Origin: Robertmurraya dakarensis
GTDB taxonomy: Bacteria > Bacillota > Bacilli > Bacillales > Cytobacillaceae
Assembly (NCBI RefSeq): GCF_900156875.1
Contig: NZ_LT707409.1
Location: 2,222,244-2,286,243 of the forward strand
DNA length: 64,000 nucleotides
Direction: 5' to 3'
This document shows positions 28,440-37,460 of the stretch, piece after piece. The notes below the pieces were generated by a model. That model did no database searches, was not told the DNA's origin, and saw nothing but the letters and a program-made list of their open reading frames with translations. Position 1 is the first letter of the stretch. Each line of letters begins with the position of its first letter. The translations under genes were made by a program, and so were the position numbers.

Positions 28440-28694
28440 ATGAAAATTTTTGAGAACATTATCAATCACAAAATTAACACCATAACAGGTGATGAACTAA
28501 TTAAATACGGAAACCAGTTTCAAATTTCCATAACAAAAAGCCAGGCCAATAAAATAGCGTCATACTTAAGAGGAAGACATGTAAATATTTTTAATGACAC
28601 CGAGAGAGCAAAACTCATCAAAGAAATAGCCAAAATCGCAGGTCCAGAAACAGCCAAATCCGTAAACCAAATATTCATCCAATTCACAAAATAG
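28440..28694 (+). CDS. yqfT: YqfT family small protein (DUF2624)
   Basis: The 84-residue helical, basic protein begins MKIFENIINHKINTITGDEL; the LIKYGNQFQISITKSQANKI and LRGRHVNIF segments match DUF2624 as I remember it. GAGGTGG lies upstream of the ATG. The position between the zinc operon and nfo matches B. subtilis yqfT. The function is unknown. Confidence 0.8.
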   Translation: MKIFENIINHKINTITGDELIKYGNQFQISITKSQANKIASYLRGRHVNIFNDTERAKLIKEIAKIAGPETAKSVNQIFIQFTK

Positions 28695-28735
28695 GTACCA
28701 GGTACCTAAAAAAGACACTGTCCGCCTCAGGTGTA
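28693..28735. repeat. Short palindromic repeat fragment
   Basis: AGGTACCAGGTACCT starts inside the yqfT stop codon and is followed by AAAAAAGACACTGTCCGCC. From memory, similar GGTACCAGGTACC-type strings followed by a GACACTGTCC run recur in intergenic regions of Bacillus genomes. Only one copy is seen here. Confidence 0.4.
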
Positions 28736-28748
28736 CAAAGGAGCAAAA

Positions 28749-28800
28749 AAAAAGCTGACTCCAATGAATCACTTAATAGTGTAGTTGGAGTCAGCTTTTT
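28749..28800. terminator. Terminator between yqfT and nfo
   Basis: A 16-bp perfect stem (AAAAAGCTGACTCCAA) with a 20-nt loop and T-runs on both strands, directly after the nfo stop. Confidence 0.9.
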
Positions 28801-29694
28801 CTATCCTGCTGTGATTGCTTCTAATAAATTTTCATTAAATTCTTTTGAACGAAGCATTTCAATTTCGTGTTTATATGGCGGTTTTTTATCCTTCTTATCT
28901 TCACCTACAAAAGGCGTTTCCAGGATTTTAGGAACGTCGGCAAGCTGTGGGTGATGGACAATGTAGCTTAATGCTTGAAATCCAATATGACCAAAGCCGA
29001 TGTTTTCATGTCGGTCTTTTCTTGCTCCCTTTGTATTTTTACTATCATTGATATGCAATACCTTCAAGCGGTCGATCCCGATTATTTTATCAAATTCTTC
29101 GAGAACCCCATCAAAATCTTCAACGATATTATAACCTGCATCATGCGTATGACAAGTATCAAAGCAAATGGACAATTTCTCATTATGTGTGACGCCATCT
29201 ATGATTTGCGCCAGCTCCTCGAATGACTTTCCGCATTCAGATCCTTTTCCTGCCATGGTTTCAAGAGCAATTTGCAGATTTTCCTTTCCAGTTAAAACTT
29301 CGTTTAAACCTTCAATGATCCTTTTTATTCCAACCTCTTCTCCTGCCCCAACATGTGCTCCAGGATGAAGAACAATTTGTTTTGCTCCAAGCGCCTCCGT
29401 CCGTTCAATTTCACTTGTCAAAAATCGTACCCCTAAATCAAACGTATCTGGATTTGTTGTATTTCCAATATTAATAATATACGGAGCATGAACAACAATC
29501 TCATCTATGCCATTTTCCTGCATATGAAGACGTCCTGCTTCAATATTCAAATCCTCAATTTTCTTTCGTCTCGTGTTTTGGGGTGCACCAGTATAAATCA
29601 TGAATGTATTAGATCCATAAGATACCGCTTCTTCACTGGCTGCTAACAGCATCTTTTTACCACTCATCGAAACATGTGAACCAATTTTAATCAA
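28801..29694 (-). CDS. nfo: Endonuclease IV
   Basis: This 297-residue AP endonuclease repairs abasic sites. The family signatures are present: [11 protein letters not shown] at the start, [51 protein letters not shown], with the histidines, glutamates and aspartates of the three-zinc site. The start is TTG, preceded by GGGGAGAG. It lies 22 bp after cshB, as in B. subtilis (yqfS-yqfR). Confidence 0.96.
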   Translation of the reverse strand: MIKIGSHVSMSGKKMLLAASEEAVSYGSNTFMIYTGAPQNTRRKKIEDLNIEAGRLHMQENGIDEIVVHAPYIINIGNTTNPDTFDLGVRFLTSEIERTEALGAKQIVLHPGAHVGAGEEVGIKRIIEGLNEVLTGKENLQIALETMAGKGSECGKSFEELAQIIDGVTHNEKLSICFDTCHTHDAGYNIVEDFDGVLEEFDKIIGIDRLKVLHINDSKNTKGARKDRHENIGFGHIGFQALSYIVHHPQLADVPKILETPFVGEDKKDKKPPYKHEIEMLRSKEFNENLLEAITAG

Positions 29695-29716
29695 GAAACA
29701 TCTCTCCCCTGCCGCT

Positions 29717-31027
29717 CTATTTCTTTTTTATCCGCTTTTGTCTTTTCTTAAATTTATCCACTTCTTGCTGCATTTTCTTTTTATAACCCGGTTTTACTTT
29801 TTTCGGTTTTTTAATCACGCTTCTAGCTGCAACATCCACTTCGTCGATGACGCGTTGACGTTTTTTTCGCTTATTGCGATCACCAATCTCAACCAATTCA
29901 TCTTGTTGGAGATCTACATGCTTAAATTCAATTCCTAGTTTTTCTAAACGGTTCAAAGCATCCTCATCCGACGGGTCATAAATCGTCAATGCCGTTCCTG
30001 AGAACTCAGCTCTGCCAGTTCGTCCTACACGGTGTACGTAAAAATCCAGGTCTGTCGGCAGTTCATAGTTAATGACATGACTGACACCTTCAATATCAAT
30101 CCCTCTTGCAGCTAAGTCTGTTGCTACAATATATTGAAACTCCAAATCTTTAATTTGCTTCATCATCTTCTTACGTTCTCTTGGGGATAGGTCACCATGA
30201 ATCCTGCCGACTTTCATCCCCTTACTGACTAATGCATCAGCCACCTCATCCGCCATTTTTTTCGTGTTTGTGAACACAATCGCTAGATAAGGATTTAAGA
30301 TCGATAACGATTCGAAAACCAGATTCTTTTTATTACGATGTCTGGAAGGAATGAGCAAATGATCAATTTTGACTGCTGTTAGCTGCTTTGGTTCAATATG
30401 AATAAATGCTGGGTTTTCCATATACTTTTTTAAAAACGGTTTTAATTTTTCTGGGATGGTAGCAGAAAATACGAGCATTTGCAGTTTTTCCGGCATTCTA
30501 GAGGCAATCTGATCAATATCCTCAATAAAGCCCATATCCAGCATCAAGTCTGCCTCATCTACAACCAGCTTCGCAGCTCGATGAACAAATAGCGCCTGTT
30601 CCTTTACTAGGTCATTGATTCTGCCCGGTGTCCCTACAACAATATGCGGCTGCACTTTAAGCTTTTCGATCGTTCTTTGTTTATCTGTTCCGCCTATGTA
30701 ACAGCGTGTCATAATTTGTTCGTCTTCGCCTGCCAGCTCTGTAATTTTTAAAATCTCATGATATATTTGATCCGCTAACTCCCTCGTAGGAGCTGTTATA
30801 ACAGCTTGTACTTCCTTTTTCGCTGGCACAATCTGATCTATGATTGGAAGAATATAGGAATGTGTTTTTCCTGTTCCTGTCTGGGATTGACCAATCGCAC
30901 TTTCCCCTTTAAGGACTAAGGGGATGAGCCTTTCCTGTATTTCTGTCGGTTCAAAAAAACCGATTTTTTTTAATGCATCCATTATAAATGGTTTTAACTG
31001 ATATTCCTGAAATTTTGCTCCAGTCAT
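29717..31027 (-). CDS. cshB: DEAD-box RNA helicase CshB
   Basis: The 436-residue helicase has the Q motif ([12 protein letters not shown]), motif I SQTGTGKT (48-55), motif II VDEAD, motif III SAT and motif [12 protein letters not shown], then a very basic tail ([26 protein letters not shown]). The length and its place before nfo match B. subtilis CshB, a cold-associated helicase involved in RNA processing and ribosome assembly. Confidence 0.93.
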   Translation of the reverse strand: MTGAKFQEYQLKPFIMDALKKIGFFEPTEIQERLIPLVLKGESAIGQSQTGTGKTHSYILPIIDQIVPAKKEVQAVITAPTRELADQIYHEILKITELAGEDEQIMTRCYIGGTDKQRTIEKLKVQPHIVVGTPGRINDLVKEQALFVHRAAKLVVDEADLMLDMGFIEDIDQIASRMPEKLQMLVFSATIPEKLKPFLKKYMENPAFIHIEPKQLTAVKIDHLLIPSRHRNKKNLVFESLSILNPYLAIVFTNTKKMADEVADALVSKGMKVGRIHGDLSPRERKKMMKQIKDLEFQYIVATDLAARGIDIEGVSHVINYELPTDLDFYVHRVGRTGRAEFSGTALTIYDPSDEDALNRLEKLGIEFKHVDLQQDELVEIGDRNKRKKRQRVIDEVDVAARSVIKKPKKVKPGYKKKMQQEVDKFKKRQKRIKKK

Positions 31028-31221
31028 TGAACTGCTCCTTCGTAATTGTTTTCCACAAGTCTAAATTATAATAAAGTTTCGTTTAAAGCGCCACTTATGT
31101 CCATTTTCACCAATACCTTACTACTTTATAGCAAAAATTCATGATATCCGCAAAAACCTAAACCAATTAACTAAAAGTGCATAAGTTAATAAGAGTGAGA
31201 TGTTAGAAAGGAGGCATCCAT

Positions 31222-31842
31222 ATGTTGCCAAGACCACAAGGACCATTTCCAGGAAGAGTACCCCCGCGAATGATGCACTCTGGTATGAGCAGAGGTAACT
31301 TTCCACCGATGAGCAGAATGGGGATGGGCCAAGGAATGCAGAGAGGTATGCAGCAGCGAAGCGGAGGTCTGCTTGCAAAACTCCTTGGTAAAGGAGGAAC
31401 CCAAGGGGGAGCAGTCAATCCATTCGGTCCAGCAAATGCTAGTCGTGCCTTTACCGGCGGAACTGGAAGCGGGGGTGGAGGAGGAATACTAAAAGCCCTC
31501 AGTAATCCTCAGAACATTAGCGGATTCCTATCCAATACCCAAAAGGTGCTCAATACAGCTCAACAAATTGGTCCGATGGTTCAGCAATACGGTCCACTTG
31601 TTCGCAATTTACCTGCTATGTGGAAGCTATACAAAGGATTTAAAGACCTGCCATCTGATTCTCAAGAAGAAGAAAAGCCAACAGAAAGTTCAAGCTTAGA
31701 AGCAGCATCTGAAGCTTTTCCTAAGAAACAAACTCATAGAAAAAGAAAGCAAAAAGCTTCAACACCTAAAAAGGAGGAAGAAATCCCTGCTATGAAAAAA
31801 CAAAGCACTAAGGGTACTTCTACTCCAAAATTATATATATAA
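31222..31842 (+). CDS. yqfQ: YqfQ/VrrA-like low-complexity protein
   Basis: The 206-residue protein has a Pro/Met/Gly/Arg-rich first 45 residues, a glycine run (GTGSGGGGG) near residue 90, a central helical part (LSNTQKVLNTAQQIGPMVQQYGPLV), and a lysine-rich tail (RKRKQKASTPKKEEE). Such YqfQ/VrrA family proteins are associated with Bacillus spores or cell surface; the role is not established. AAGGAGG is 7 nt before the ATG. It is divergent from cshB and upstream of ispH, as in B. subtilis. Confidence 0.75.
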   Translation: MLPRPQGPFPGRVPPRMMHSGMSRGNFPPMSRMGMGQGMQRGMQQRSGGLLAKLLGKGGTQGGAVNPFGPANASRAFTGGTGSGGGGGILKALSNPQNISGFLSNTQKVLNTAQQIGPMVQQYGPLVRNLPAMWKLYKGFKDLPSDSQEEEKPTESSSLEAASEAFPKKQTHRKRKQKASTPKKEEEIPAMKKQSTKGTSTPKLYI

Positions 31843-31910
31843 ACTTTAGAATGCCGAACAGCGCATTCTTTTTTCTTTGGTGCTAACTATTTCTACCAAT
31901 CAACCACAAA

Positions 31911-31939
31911 TTGAGGTTTTGTGAAAAGTCCTATATAAT
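31911..31939 (+). promoter_or_regulatory. Sigma-A promoter of ispH
   Basis: TTGAGG, 17-bp spacer, TATAAT, about 45 bp upstream of the ispH start. Confidence 0.75.
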
Positions 31940-31984
31940 GAAATCATAGATTAAGAGCAAACCTGTTATTAGGAGGTACCAAAT

Positions 31985-32926
31985 TTGAAAGTAATAAAAT
32001 TATCGCCACGCGGTTATTGCTATGGTGTTGTCGATGCTATGGTCATTGCCAGAAACGCGGCATTAGATAAATCTTTACCAAGACCAATCTATATCCTCGG
32101 AATGATTGTTCATAATAAACATGTAACAGATGCCTTTGAAGAAGACGGCATTATCACGCTGGATGGAAATAATAGAAAAGAAATTCTCGAAGAAGTGGAT
32201 GGCGGAACCGTTATTTTTACCGCACATGGAATTTCACCTGAAGTAAGGGAATTAGCGAAGCAAAAAGGTTTAGTTTCGATTGATGCCACCTGTCCTGATG
32301 TGACGAGAACACATGACCTGATACAAGAAAAGACATCACAAGGTTACCAAATCATCTATATTGGCAAGAAAGGTCATCCTGAGCCTGAAGGAGCCGTTGG
32401 TGTGGCTCCACACGCTGTTCACCTTGTGGAAAACCTGGATGATGTCAAAAATCTAACCCTTAAAGATGAAAAGCTTGTTGTAACCAATCAGACAACTATG
32501 AGTCAGTGGGATGTAGGGCATATCATGGATAGCTTAAGAGAAAAATATCCTAATGCTGAATTCCATAATGAAATTTGTAATGCCACACAAGTTCGTCAAG
32601 AAGCGGTTGCTACACAAGCAGGTGAAGCTGATGTTACGATTGTGGTAGGTGATCCTAAAAGCAATAATTCAAATCGCCTAGCTCAAGTTTCTGAAGAAAT
32701 TGCTGGTACAAAAGCATATCGAATTGGTGATTTGTCAGAGCTGGATATCAATTGGATCAAAGACGCATCCACGGTTGCTGTTACATCTGGAGCATCTACG
32801 CCGACACCAATCACAAAAGAAGTGATTTCATTTATTGAAAAGTTTGATCCTAATGACGAATCCACTTGGAAGGCTGAGAAAAAGGTTCCATTAAATAAAA
32901 TACTTCCTAAGGTGAAAAGAGCATAG
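31985..32926 (+). CDS. ispH: 4-hydroxy-3-methylbut-2-enyl diphosphate reductase IspH
   Basis: This 313-residue [4Fe-4S] enzyme makes IPP and DMAPP in the last MEP step. The three cluster cysteines are C12 (RGYCYGV), C103 (DATCPDVT) and C198 (EICNAT). [14 protein letters not shown] and SGASTPTP are conserved substrate-binding segments. The start is TTG with AGGAGG 8 nt upstream. It has its own promoter and terminator and so is monocistronic. Confidence 0.97.
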   Translation: MKVIKLSPRGYCYGVVDAMVIARNAALDKSLPRPIYILGMIVHNKHVTDAFEEDGIITLDGNNRKEILEEVDGGTVIFTAHGISPEVRELAKQKGLVSIDATCPDVTRTHDLIQEKTSQGYQIIYIGKKGHPEPEGAVGVAPHAVHLVENLDDVKNLTLKDEKLVVTNQTTMSQWDVGHIMDSLREKYPNAEFHNEICNATQVRQEAVATQAGEADVTIVVGDPKSNNSNRLAQVSEEIAGTKAYRIGDLSELDINWIKDASTVAVTSGASTPTPITKEVISFIEKFDPNDESTWKAEKKVPLNKILPKVKRA

Positions 32927-32931
32927 TAGAT

Positions 32932-32963
32932 AAGAAACCAGGCTAAGGCCCGGTTTCTTTTTT
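32932..32963. terminator. Terminator after ispH
   Basis: A stem of about 11 bp (AAGAAACC..GGC with its complement, one A-C mismatch) is followed by TTTTTT; the next gene converges directly after it. Confidence 0.8.
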
Positions 32964-32964
32964 C

Positions 32965-34080
32965 TTAAAGAAATTGAAAAGGATCTGTGTGGAGTTCTGA
33001 AGGGAAAATTGAAACGTCGTACCCCTTTTCTTTAAACATATTTGATAAAATGCTTGCAACACCCTTCTTCATTACTTTTTCGACATTATGACCAGGATCA
33101 ATCATATTTAACCCCTCCATCATAGCATCATGTGCTACATGGTAATAAATATCTCCTGTCACATACACATCCGCACCTTTAAATTTAGCTGACATAAAAT
33201 ATTTGTTCCCATCGCCGCCTAAAACGGCCACTTTCTTTACTTTGTCATTTAAATCTCCAACTACACGGACTCCTTTTACATCTAGTGCCTCTTTGACATG
33301 TTGCGCAAACTCTTTTAAAGACATCTCTTTGATGGTCCCAATTCTCCCTAAACCAAGCGACTCCCCTTTATTATCTAAAGGATATATATCATAGGCAACT
33401 TCCTCATATGGATGGTGTTTAAACATGGCAGAAAGAACCTTTTTCTCAAGATGTTCTGGATATATCGTTTCGATACGAACTTCATTTACATGTTCAAGCT
33501 TTCCACTGGTTCCAATATGAGGATTTGTCCCCGCACCAGGAAGGAACTGACCAGTTCCAGAAGCGGAGAACGAACAATGACTATAGTTGCCAATCGCCCC
33601 TGCTCCAGCATTGCCCAGCGCCTCTCTCAGACCATCTGCGTTCTCCTCAGGTACAAAGACAACCAATTTTTTTAACTTCACATCATATGTAGGTGAAAGT
33701 ACTTCTATGTTAGATAAACCAAGAGCTTCTGCCAGCAAGTCGTTTACACCGCCCTTAGCCACATCTAAATTAGTATGGGCGGCATAAACAGCAATTTCAT
33801 GTTTGATTAGTTTTTCAATAATTTTACCAGCCTTTGTCTCCGTATTAATTTTTTGCAATGGACGATAAATAAGCGGATGATGCGCAATGATTAAGCCAAC
33901 ATTTTTTTCAATAGCTTCATCCACTACTTCATTCGTAACATCGAGAGCGACTAATACATTTTCAATCTTTTGACTTAAAGACCCAATCTGCAAGCCAATC
34001 TTATCTCCTTCCATAGCATAACTCTTAGGAGAAAATTGCTCAAAACATTGAATAATCTCATGGCCGTTTACTTTCTTCAT
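32965..34080 (-). CDS. yqfO: Nif3-family dinuclear metal protein YqfO
   Basis: The roughly 371-residue protein has a Nif3/DUF34 fold split by a PII-like insert (about residues 125-230), the B. subtilis YqfO architecture. Metal-binding motifs include IIAHHPLIYRP, AAHTNLD and GDIYYHVAHDA. GTP cyclohydrolase 1 type 2 is only a database label; the cellular role is not proven. The ATG at 34080, 9 nt after GGAGG, overlaps the trmK gene by 23 nt, indicating coupled translation. Confidence 0.9.
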   Translation of the reverse strand: MKKVNGHEIIQCFEQFSPKSYAMEGDKIGLQIGSLSQKIENVLVALDVTNEVVDEAIEKNVGLIIAHHPLIYRPLQKINTETKAGKIIEKLIKHEIAVYAAHTNLDVAKGGVNDLLAEALGLSNIEVLSPTYDVKLKKLVVFVPEENADGLREALGNAGAGAIGNYSHCSFSASGTGQFLPGAGTNPHIGTSGKLEHVNEVRIETIYPEHLEKKVLSAMFKHHPYEEVAYDIYPLDNKGESLGLGRIGTIKEMSLKEFAQHVKEALDVKGVRVVGDLNDKVKKVAVLGGDGNKYFMSAKFKGADVYVTGDIYYHVAHDAMMEGLNMIDPGHNVEKVMKKGVASILSNMFKEKGYDVSIFPSELHTDPFQFL

Positions 34081-34789
34081 TATCAACTGCCTCCTCCACC
34101 ATCTTTATCTTTTCCTGCAGTTCTTCTCTCTTTTTATCGTTTTCCTCTGACCGTGACGCACGATCTAATTGTTGCAAAATTCTCTTCCAGTTTTTCAGTT
34201 CACCTTGCCATTTTGTTTGAAAAGCAGGCTCCATTTCTTTCTTTAAAAAAGGCCCGAGTAATAGACCTGTTGAAAGGTCATCGTTTACATAAGGTTTTTT
34301 CGGATCTCCCTTTTCAGCGATAAGTATCTCATAAATTTTGCCATCTTCCTCCAAAATCTCTTCGGCAATTAATTCCCAGCCTGATTCAAGAAGCCAAGTT
34401 CTAATCGAAATGGCACTAAGATTAGGCTGCAAAATCAGCCGTTTTACATTCTCGAGTTTTTCTTTCCCATTCTCAAGAATGCTAGCAATTAGAGCTCCAC
34501 CCATTCCTGCAATTGTAATGCAGTCTACTTCTCCAGGTTTGATTACTTCGAGCCCGTCTCCTTTTCTTACCTGAACCTTTTCAGTCAGCTCTTCCAGCTG
34601 TACCTGTTTTCTTGCTGATTGAAACGGACCTTCTGCAACTTCCCCAGCGACCGCGTAAGGAACCTTCCCGGCTTGGACTACATGACATGGCAAATAAGCA
34701 TGATCTGAACCAATATCGGCTAGTGTGTATCCTTCTGGTATATACTTTGCCACCGTTTCCAGCCGATTGGATAACTTTTCTGTATTCAT
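34058..34789 (-). CDS. trmK: tRNA (adenine22-N1)-methyltransferase TrmK
   Basis: The 243-residue Rossmann methyltransferase has SAM motif I ADIGSDHAYLP and a catalytic-region IAGMGGALIASIL, followed by a C-terminal coiled-coil domain (REELQEKIKMVEEAVD). It methylates N1 of A22 in tRNA. It is paired with yqfO downstream of sigA, as in B. subtilis. Confidence 0.93.
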   Translation of the reverse strand: MNTEKLSNRLETVAKYIPEGYTLADIGSDHAYLPCHVVQAGKVPYAVAGEVAEGPFQSARKQVQLEELTEKVQVRKGDGLEVIKPGEVDCITIAGMGGALIASILENGKEKLENVKRLILQPNLSAISIRTWLLESGWELIAEEILEEDGKIYEILIAEKGDPKKPYVNDDLSTGLLLGPFLKKEMEPAFQTKWQGELKNWKRILQQLDRASRSEENDKKREELQEKIKMVEEAVDNEESKRP

Positions 34790-34904
34790 TTTCTCACCAC
34801 TTCGTTGTATTTACATTTTAGAAAACACGTACTGCCGCCATAATGGGCGGGTATTGATGTCTTTTCCTACCATTAGAGAGTTAAACCTTCTTAAAGTATA
34901 AAAA

Positions 34905-34930
34905 AAGTCCTTTACTTATGCAAAGGACTT
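34905..34930 (-). terminator. Terminator after cccA
   Basis: A 9-bp stem AAGTCCTTT/AAAGGACTT is followed on the minus strand by TTTTTTATAC. Confidence 0.85.
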
Positions 34931-34949
34931 TCCTTAATTCTATAAATGA

Positions 34950-35315
34950 TTATTTTAAACCTGCCAGCCATTCAGCCATTTCTGGAGCTTGTTCAGCTGT
35001 AACTAAACCACCAGGCATGGAACCCTTACCATTTACAAGAATGTCTTGAATTTCTTCAGGGCTTAATTTATCGCCAACACCAATTAGAGCTGGACCTACA
35101 CCACCTGAATAATCTCCGCCGTGACAACCAATACAGCCTGCTTGCTGGTAAAGCTCTTCTGGTGTCGCAGCTGCAGTATCAGTCTGCTCGCCACCGCCTT
35201 CTTGTTCCGCAGCGATTTCTTCCATATCGCCAAGTCCCTTAAAGGACATCAAGAACATAGCAGCTATCCCAATGACCATAATTAGAACGAATGGAATAAT
35301 TGGATTTCGATTCAT
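34950..35315 (-). CDS. cccA: Membrane-bound cytochrome c550
   Basis: The 121-residue protein has one N-terminal membrane anchor (FVLIMVIGIAAMFLMSF), a Gly/Glu-rich linker, and a single cytochrome c domain with heme attachment C61-IG-C64-H65 and axial methionine M100 in SMPGG. The domain faces the outside. It matches B. subtilis CccA in length and position near sigA. It carries electrons to terminal oxidase, as inferred from the family. Confidence 0.93.
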   Translation of the reverse strand: MNRNPIIPFVLIMVIGIAAMFLMSFKGLGDMEEIAAEQEGGGEQTDTAAATPEELYQQAGCIGCHGGDYSGGVGPALIGVGDKLSPEEIQDILVNGKGSMPGGLVTAEQAPEMAEWLAGLK

Positions 35316-35592
35316 GCTTTAACCTCCCTTATGTACGTACACTTAATCAGATGATAAATATATGTGCAAACAATCTTTATTTTACTCGAAAATCGTCAGA
35401 AGGAAAAGCCCTAAAGTAAACTTTGTCACAGAAGTTCGGAAAAAAGACAAATTTTCAGTCTTTAATATGCCTTATTAAGATTTTTAACATCATATAAAAA
35501 AAATATTAGCTAAATTTATTTTAAAATTATTTTAGTACATATTTTATAACAAAGATTTAAGTATGTGAATCTTTCATTTACGGCATTAACTT
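35316..35592. other. AT-rich gap between cccA and the membrane-protein gene
   Basis: I see no reading frame, repeat or clear terminator here; it contains several A/T runs and presumably the cccA promoter. Confidence 0.5.
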
Positions 35593-36117
35593 TTAAATAA
35601 AAATAGAAATAATTAAGAGTCCCAATCCTAAAGTCCCTGATATCGAAAAATAAATCAGCTTCAGCCTCCATCCTGCTAACAACCACAGCAAACAGTTAAC
35701 AACTAGTACCGCATACAGGATTCCTGCGCTTTCCGGAAAGATTGCTGTCGTTAATTCAACAGTTGATAGCAACAATATCATCGCAGTAACTGCGAGCGGA
35801 ACTTGATAGAACATTCCTTTTTTAGAAAAGTAATAAACAAAAATAATTCCTGTTATCATAAAAATGATAGAAAGACCTATTTGCAAATCGATAGACAATT
35901 CTGTAAAATAAAGAAAAAACACAGATATTGGAATTAAGACTAAAGGCAGCAAACTTATTGCAGTTTGATGATTCCTCTTAGGTTTGGAAGATTGTGTCGG
36001 CTGATTTCCTTCCGTATACAATGCTAAAAGATAATCACAGTACTGCTCTGGAAGCATGCGATTTTCCTTCCAGTATAAAATTTCTTGAATGATCATTTTT
36101 TTACGGTCATGGTCCAT
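35593..36117 (-). CDS. Uncharacterised membrane protein downstream of sigA
   Basis: The roughly 174-residue protein has a cytosolic N-terminal part (MDHDRKKMIIQEILYWKENRMLPEQYCDYLLALYTEG) that resembles the short helical segment preceding many Bacillus membrane proteins, followed by five hydrophobic segments. The start at 36117 follows GGAAGG. It lies after the sigA terminator and before cccA. I do not recognise a named family. Confidence 0.7.
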   Translation of the reverse strand: MDHDRKKMIIQEILYWKENRMLPEQYCDYLLALYTEGNQPTQSSKPKRNHQTAISLLPLVLIPISVFFLYFTELSIDLQIGLSIIFMITGIIFVYYFSKKGMFYQVPLAVTAMILLLSTVELTTAIFPESAGILYAVLVVNCLLWLLAGWRLKLIYFSISGTLGLGLLIISIFI

Positions 36118-36144
36118 AATTTTATTCCTTCCAAAGTAAATAAT

Positions 36145-36185
36145 TACAAAAAAATAGTTTACTTCAATTGTATGAAGTAAACTAT
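36145..36185 (-). terminator. Terminator after sigA
   Basis: A 13-bp perfect stem (36154-36166 with 36173-36185) is followed on the minus strand by TTTTTTTGT. Confidence 0.9.
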
Positions 36186-36198
36186 CGTCTGGCAATGC

Positions 36199-37323
36199 CT
36201 ATTCTAAAAAGTCTTTTAAACGTTTGCTTCTGCTTGGATGTCTTAATTTACGCAGCGCTTTTGCTTCGATTTGTCTGATTCGTTCACGTGTAACGCCGAA
36301 GACCTTACCGACTTCCTCAAGCGTGCGTGTTCGTCCATCATCGAGTCCGAAACGAAGTCTTAAGACATTTTCTTCCCGATCTGTTAACGTGTCTAATACA
36401 TCTTCCAGCTGCTCTTTAAGCAGCTCATAGGCAGCGTGCTCAGAAGGAGAAGTGGCATCTTGGTCCTCGATAAAGTCTCCAAGGTGTGAATCATCTTCCT
36501 CACCAATTGGTGTTTCAAGGGAAACAGGCTCTTGTGCAATTTTTAATATTTCCCGCACCTTGTCCGGTGTCAAATCCATATCTTCAGCAATTTCTTCAGG
36601 TGTTGGTTCTCTTCCTAGGTCCTGTAGTAATTGGCGCTGAACACGTATTAATTTATTAATCGTTTCAACCATATGAACCGGAATACGGATCGTTCTTGCC
36701 TGGTCTGCAATGGCTCTTGTGATAGCTTGGCGGATCCACCATGTAGCATAAGTACTGAATTTAAATCCTTTACGATAATCGAACTTTTCAACAGCCTTGA
36801 TAAGACCCATATTCCCTTCTTGAATTAAATCAAGGAAAAGCATGCCGCGTCCAACGTATCGTTTGGCAATACTTACTACAAGACGCAGGTTTGCTTCAGC
36901 AAGACGTCTTTTTGCTTCTTCATCGCCTTCTTCTATTCTTTCCGCTAAATTAATTTCTTCTTCTGCTGATAATAAATCCACACGTCCGATTTCCTTTAAG
37001 TACATCCTAACAGGGTCATTAATTTTCACTCCTGGCGGCACACTTAAATCGTTCAAATCGAATTCTTCTTCTCCCTTGGCTAATTCTTGAACATTTGGGT
37101 CTTCATCTTCGGCATCATCAACTAAGTCAATTCCCTGCTCACCCAAAAATTCATAGAACTCATCCATCTGCTCTGATTCAACCTCAAAGCTTGAGAGTTT
37201 CTCCGCTATATGATCATAGGCTAGGACGCCGGTCTTCTTTCCAATTTCTAATAATTGATCCTTCACTTGTTCTAGGGTCAAATCTGAATCAACCTCTTTT
37301 GAACGGGCTGACTTTTCAGCCAT
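36199..37323 (-). CDS. sigA: Primary sigma factor SigA (RpoD)
   Basis: This is the 374-residue housekeeping sigma factor. Order: a short region 1.1 (1-80), region 1.2 (about 102-135), region 2 with core-binding and -10 recognition (145-210, including [24 protein letters not shown] and TWWIRQAI), region 3 (215-290) and region 4 with the -35 helix-turn-helix ([23 protein letters not shown], 341-363). It lies downstream of dnaG in the macromolecular synthesis operon. Confidence 0.98.
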   Translation of the reverse strand: MAEKSARSKEVDSDLTLEQVKDQLLEIGKKTGVLAYDHIAEKLSSFEVESEQMDEFYEFLGEQGIDLVDDAEDEDPNVQELAKGEEEFDLNDLSVPPGVKINDPVRMYLKEIGRVDLLSAEEEINLAERIEEGDEEAKRRLAEANLRLVVSIAKRYVGRGMLFLDLIQEGNMGLIKAVEKFDYRKGFKFSTYATWWIRQAITRAIADQARTIRIPVHMVETINKLIRVQRQLLQDLGREPTPEEIAEDMDLTPDKVREILKIAQEPVSLETPIGEEDDSHLGDFIEDQDATSPSEHAAYELLKEQLEDVLDTLTDREENVLRLRFGLDDGRTRTLEEVGKVFGVTRERIRQIEAKALRKLRHPSRSKRLKDFLE

Positions 37324-37460
37324 ATGTACCCCTCCTTCTAAAATACAAACACAACTTTTTCCTATTCATTACGGCAGAGCAGCTAATAAATGCTATCGCC
37401 TTATATCAACATCAATATCAACCTTTTTTAAGCTTAACAATCGATTGTATTGATGGAAGT

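Noticed and set aside
31139-31418. Minus-strand ORFs of 71-79 codons opposite yqfQ
   Set aside because: They are three overlapping frames opposite a supported gene with a strong AAGGAGG site; low-complexity shadows.
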